Shown here: piece by piece, positions 5,155 through 8,261 of the stretch
Numbering within the stretch: position 1 is the first letter of the stretch
Layout: every line of letters starts with the position of its first letter
DNA from: an uncultured Oscillospiraceae bacterium
Lineage (GTDB): Bacteria > Bacillota > Clostridia > Oscillospirales > Ruminococcaceae
Reading direction: 5' to 3'
DNA: 8,261 nt
Assembly: GCA_934463345.1 (NCBI GenBank)
Contig: CAKSJL010000074.1
Location: 1 to 8,261, forward strand
Position numbers and translations under genes: made by a program
The notes under the pieces: model-generated
Databases searched by the model: none
The model's input: the letters and a program-made list of their open reading frames with translations, nothing else
What the model was told of the DNA's origin: nothing

Positions 5155-6636
5155 TTAATCTGAATTCAGCTCTTCTGAATCATTTTCAGCTTCACTATTG
5201 TTTCTTACATCAATAACAACTGCTCTTACAAAAACAGTTACAAGATATACAATAAACAATACAGCTTCAAGCATAATAATAGGAATCATAATATCCTTGG
5301 TAACAACGGTCGGCTCAATGCCTGTTGCCGGAACAAGTATATTATATGCATGAGCAAAAGAAACTGTTTCGTAATATTCATCAGCTGTCTTGTTTACAAT
5401 ATCAATAAGATTTGTTACCTTTTCATTTATATCAGCAAGACGTTCTTCTGTTTTCTTTTTGTTCTCGTCAGTAGAACTGCTGTTATTTTTGTTAAGTGCT
5501 TCTACCCTTCCGCTGTAATACTCAATATTCTGCTTGCATCTTGAAAGCTCATTCTGCTTTGCAACCTTATTCTCAACAAGCTCGTCATATTTTTCTGATG
5601 CCTGTGTATAGGATGCGTCAAGATTATCCGAAACATCTCCGAGTATCAGCATTTTGTCTTTTTCATAGGTATCAATTGAATTTGAAAGCGAATCAAGCTC
5701 GGACTGCAAAACGCTCTGGTTACGTTTCAGCTGATCTATCTTGTATTCATAATATGTCAAAAGAAGCTTTTTATCATTTGTAACATTATTAATTATAACA
5801 TATGATGAAAGGCTGTCAAGATCTGCTCCCTTAATAGTTTCAATTGTTGAGCTGAGATCCTCAAATGAATATCCGGTCTTGCCCGACCTGAAATCAGGAT
5901 TGGCTGCTGAAAGCTTTGTAACATAATCGTCAAGATTTGTAAGCGTCGAATCAAAGACATCAATTGCCGACGGATAATCATATTCCTTGTAATCAACAGC
6001 GACTACTGAATTTCCAAGAGACTCATTATAACCATAAGTTGTAAAGAAATAATCCTGATAGCTCTTTAAAACAGCGTCAAGAACCTGCTTGCTTTCTATC
6101 AGTGACATGCCAAGACCACCGTAATCAAGCCTTATTATGTAATAGGATGGATAATATCCTATATCAAGAAGCGATTCAACTGCTGAAAGCGCAGCGCCTC
6201 CGCCGCTTGAATAAATGCTCTGATAAAGCGTCAGCTGATCCATAGCGTCATTTGGTATAACGCCTTTAATTGTTATGCATCTTCTTACAGCTTCAACGTA
6301 TGCCAACGACATATCAAGTTCACTGAGCGCCGATTCAATAACGCTTGGTGATTTTATTTTATTGACATCAAATTTTTTTCCGTCGGGTGCAAGTCCTGAC
6401 TGTATGCCATCGTAATTAAAGCTGACAAGAGCCGTTATTCTGCTGTCTGTAACGCTGGTTTTCAACGCCATTGTAACGCCTGTAACTGCCATTGCAACAA
6501 TTATTGAAACAACGAGCCAGAGCAGAAAGAATCTCTTTGCCTGTGAAAGCAAGGTTGAAAAAGAAAGAACCTGTTTTTTCTTTTCAGTTTCATCCGGTTG
6601 CTTTAATGTAATGCTGATATTTTTTTCAGTATCCAT
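5155..6636 (-). CDS. Wzz-like (polysaccharide co-polymerase type) membrane protein, second of a paralogous pair
   Basis: This is a 493-residue protein with a short cytoplasmic N-terminus, a membrane segment at about 36-57, a large extracellular domain with a coiled-coil-prone stretch (about 290-435), a second membrane segment at about 449-470 and an acidic C-tail ending in EAENDSEELNSD. Two terminal helices around an alpha/beta plus coiled-coil ectodomain is the Wzz/chain-length-determinant plan. The segment after the first helix (VSFNYDGIQSGL through KSPSVIESAL) resembles the N-terminal Wzz domain. It is about twice as long as typical Firmicutes CapA/YwqC modulators and carries no kinase domain. 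GYNESLGNSV, DYKEYDY and YEKDKMLILG are shared with the upstream paralogue. GGAGG (6652-6648) lies 11 bases before the ATG. A four-codon frame (M-E-V-Y-stop, 6655-6641) overlaps that site. A role in surface polysaccharide length or export is inference. Confidence 0.72.
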   Translation of the reverse strand: MDTEKNISITLKQPDETEKKKQVLSFSTLLSQAKRFFLLWLVVSIIVAMAVTGVTMALKTSVTDSRITALVSFNYDGIQSGLAPDGKKFDVNKIKSPSVIESALSELDMSLAYVEAVRRCITIKGVIPNDAMDQLTLYQSIYSSGGGAALSAVESLLDIGYYPSYYIIRLDYGGLGMSLIESKQVLDAVLKSYQDYFFTTYGYNESLGNSVVAVDYKEYDYPSAIDVFDSTLTNLDDYVTKLSAANPDFRSGKTGYSFEDLSSTIETIKGADLDSLSSYVIINNVTNDKKLLLTYYEYKIDQLKRNQSVLQSELDSLSNSIDTYEKDKMLILGDVSDNLDASYTQASEKYDELVENKVAKQNELSRCKQNIEYYSGRVEALNKNNSSSTDENKKKTEERLADINEKVTNLIDIVNKTADEYYETVSFAHAYNILVPATGIEPTVVTKDIMIPIIMLEAVLFIVYLVTVFVRAVVIDVRNNSEAENDSEELNSD

Positions 6637-6676
6637 TAATCAATATACCTCCATTAATTATGCGGTACTGCCGTAT

Positions 6677-8137
6677 TTATTTCGACTTTTTACGGGATTT
6701 CTTCTCAGTTTTGCCTTTCTTCCTGAATGAAAGCTCCGGAAGTCTTACAAAGCAAAATACCGTTGCAGCTGTAAGATAAACTGAAATCAGGATTATCTCA
6801 TATATGAATATATTCCTGGTTGAGTCGCTGACTGATGTTTTTATAAGAGCCATAAACGAATCGGAAGCCGGAGACAGAACCGTATATGCATTATTGAGAA
6901 GCACATTTTCATAATACTGTGAAGCTGTTTCATTTGCTGTTTCAAGAAGTGAATCTACCTTATCAGATATCTTTTCAAACTGCTGCTCAACAATCTCATT
7001 ATCTTCCTTTGTTGCTGATGAAGATTCAAGAGCCTTTATTCGCTTTTCATACAGGCTGATTTTCTGTTCGCACGAAGCATACTCCTTCTCAGCTGAGATC
7101 TTCTGATCTATAAGATTATCGTATGTATCAGTTGACTGATCTATTGTTGCGCTGGTACTGTCTGACGAATTTCCGAGAATAAGAATGGAATTTTTCTCAT
7201 AGACATCAATAGTATCTTCAAGAGCGTCTATCGTTTCCTTTGCAACCGCTTTTATTCTTCTCAGCGATTCTATCTTAAAATTATAGTTTGCAACAAGCGT
7301 TTTTTTATCCCTGCTTACATTTTTCAGGCTGATATATGAGGAAGCCCAGTCAAGATCTTCATTACAGATCGTATCTATTGAAGCGGAAATATCTGCAAAT
7401 GTGTATCCATTATCCGCTCTGAATCGTGTTTTATCCCTCGACTCAAGCTCATTAAGATAATTTTTAAGAGAATTCAGAGATGTGTTGAATACGTCAACAG
7501 CATCAATATAGTCATAGTCCTTGTAGTCAATAGACTTTACGGCATTTTCAAGCGACTCATTATATCCGTATCTGGCATAGAATACGTCATAGTATCTGCC
7601 TGTTATTTCATTAAGCAGATTTGCCGCTTCCATTTTTGAAAGACCTGATTTGCTGTATTCTATCTCCATTTTATACTGCGTCGGATAATAGGACGTATCC
7701 TGAATAATCTTGGATGATTCAACAGTATCTGAACCTATCATAGGAGTATACTGTGTAATTCTGTTGATAACATTTGAAGGAACTATTCCGTCAATCGAAA
7801 TATGCTTTCCAATGTTTTCAGCATTTACATTTTTTAATCCCAGCTCATCAAGCGACTGCTGAATAATATCATCAGATTTTATTTCATTTACGTCAAATTT
7901 ATTTCCGTTAGGGTCAAGTCCGGATTCAATTCCGTCAAAACTGAAATTGATTATGGTGGAAACCTTTCCCTCAGAAGCGTTTGAGTAACTGCTTACCGCA
8001 ACGTTTATCACTGCGACAAGAACAGCCGCTATGAGCCAGTATTTAAGAAAAGCTCTCAGACGTGACAAAAGCATTGAGAATGATAAAATGCTGCCTGATT
8101 TCTTACTGGCTGTTTTTTTATCCTTTTTTTCCGGCAT
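6677..8137 (-). CDS. Wzz-like (polysaccharide co-polymerase type) membrane protein, first of a paralogous pair
   Basis: This is a 486-residue protein with the same plan as its downstream neighbour: a Lys-rich cytoplasmic N-terminus, a membrane segment at about 31-50, an extracellular alpha/beta and coiled-coil domain, a membrane segment at about 443-464 and a strongly basic tail ending KKGKTEKKSRKKSK. Shared blocks with the paralogue include FDGIESGLDPNG with KFDVNEIKS, YGYNESLENAV, DYKDYDY with DVFN, NVSRDKKTL and YEKNSILILG. These show a tandem gene duplication. The genes are 40 bases apart and likely co-transcribed. ATG 8137 is chosen because GGAGG (8147-8143) lies 5 bases upstream; the longer frame from ATG 8149 has that Shine-Dalgarno inside its first codons. 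A Wzz-like role is inferred from topology and N-terminal pattern. An unrelated coiled-coil membrane protein family cannot be excluded. Confidence 0.72.
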   Translation of the reverse strand: MPEKKDKKTASKKSGSILSFSMLLSRLRAFLKYWLIAAVLVAVINVAVSSYSNASEGKVSTIINFSFDGIESGLDPNGNKFDVNEIKSDDIIQQSLDELGLKNVNAENIGKHISIDGIVPSNVINRITQYTPMIGSDTVESSKIIQDTSYYPTQYKMEIEYSKSGLSKMEAANLLNEITGRYYDVFYARYGYNESLENAVKSIDYKDYDYIDAVDVFNTSLNSLKNYLNELESRDKTRFRADNGYTFADISASIDTICNEDLDWASSYISLKNVSRDKKTLVANYNFKIESLRRIKAVAKETIDALEDTIDVYEKNSILILGNSSDSTSATIDQSTDTYDNLIDQKISAEKEYASCEQKISLYEKRIKALESSSATKEDNEIVEQQFEKISDKVDSLLETANETASQYYENVLLNNAYTVLSPASDSFMALIKTSVSDSTRNIFIYEIILISVYLTAATVFCFVRLPELSFRKKGKTEKKSRKKSK

Positions 8138-8168
8138 ATTTACCTCCATAAAGCAAAAGAATTATTTT

Positions 8169-8201
8169 CGGGTCAGAGTCATGAAATATGAAACTGACCC
8201 G
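8169..8201. repeat. Inverted repeat upstream of the Wzz-like pair
   Basis: CGGGTCAG (8169-8176) and CTGACCCG (8194-8201) form an 8-bp stem, and TCAT/ATGA inside can extend it around a GAAAT loop after a small internal loop. It lies 32 bp upstream of ATG 8137. On the minus strand it is followed by AAAATAATTC rather than a T-run, so a terminator is doubtful. It could be a leader hairpin or an operator. A minus-strand frame open from the window edge stops at TGA 8206-8204, just before it. That could be the end of an upstream gene, but 18 codons are too few to call. Confidence 0.5.
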
Positions 8202-8261
8202 TATCAAGAAGCATCTGCAAAAAATGCTCCTAAATCTGTCACAGAACAAATTGTACAATGT

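Overview
The window looks like a chromosomal piece of a low-to-mid-GC Gram-positive bacterium of the Ruminococcus type (Clostridia, Oscillospiraceae). Three things point there: an intact spoIIAA-spoIIAB-sigF sporulation operon, a secreted protein ending in a type I dockerin with long Thr-rich linkers (typical of cellulosome-forming ruminococci), and consensus sigma-A promoters with strong Shine-Dalgarno sites. The species is inferred from gene content, not proven.

Layout. Bases 1-157 hold the 3' end of an unidentified gene on the plus strand, followed 13 bp later by a complete HAD-family phosphatase/phosphomutase-like gene (171-818). Convergent to it, with only 16 bp between stop codons, is the sporulation operon on the minus strand: spoIIAA (2238-1906), spoIIAB (1909-1472) and sigF (1479-835). 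A regulatory interval (2239-2822) separates this operon from a divergent plus-strand gene. It contains an unusual dyad of AAACGTTT boxes, a near-consensus promoter with another AAACGTTT box in its spacer, a cyclic-di-GMP-I (GEMM-I) riboswitch and an intrinsic terminator. Together these control a 619-residue secreted protein (2823-4682) with InlB-type repeats, two Thr-rich linkers, two related beta-rich modules and a C-terminal dockerin. Next come its terminator, a 15-bp tandem repeat, a strong promoter and tRNA-Leu(CAG) (4919-5005) with its own terminator. The right third is a minus-strand pair of paralogous membrane proteins (8137-6677 and 6636-5155) with the topology of polysaccharide co-polymerase (Wzz-like) proteins, ending in a strong terminator.

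How the parts work together. SpoIIAB is an anti-sigma kinase that holds SigF inactive. SpoIIAA, when unphosphorylated, releases it; the three are translationally coupled. The dockerin protein appears to be under two layers of control: a probable LacI-family-type operator at the promoter and a second-messenger riboswitch/terminator in the leader. This suggests that attachment to plant fibre or cellulosome composition responds to both a nutrient signal and cyclic di-GMP. The paired Wzz-like proteins probably serve cell-surface polysaccharide assembly, but no glycosyltransferase or tyrosine kinase is visible here. The most interesting part of the window is 2352-4682. The start sites of five genes were chosen by Shine-Dalgarno position and are shorter than the longest open frames.
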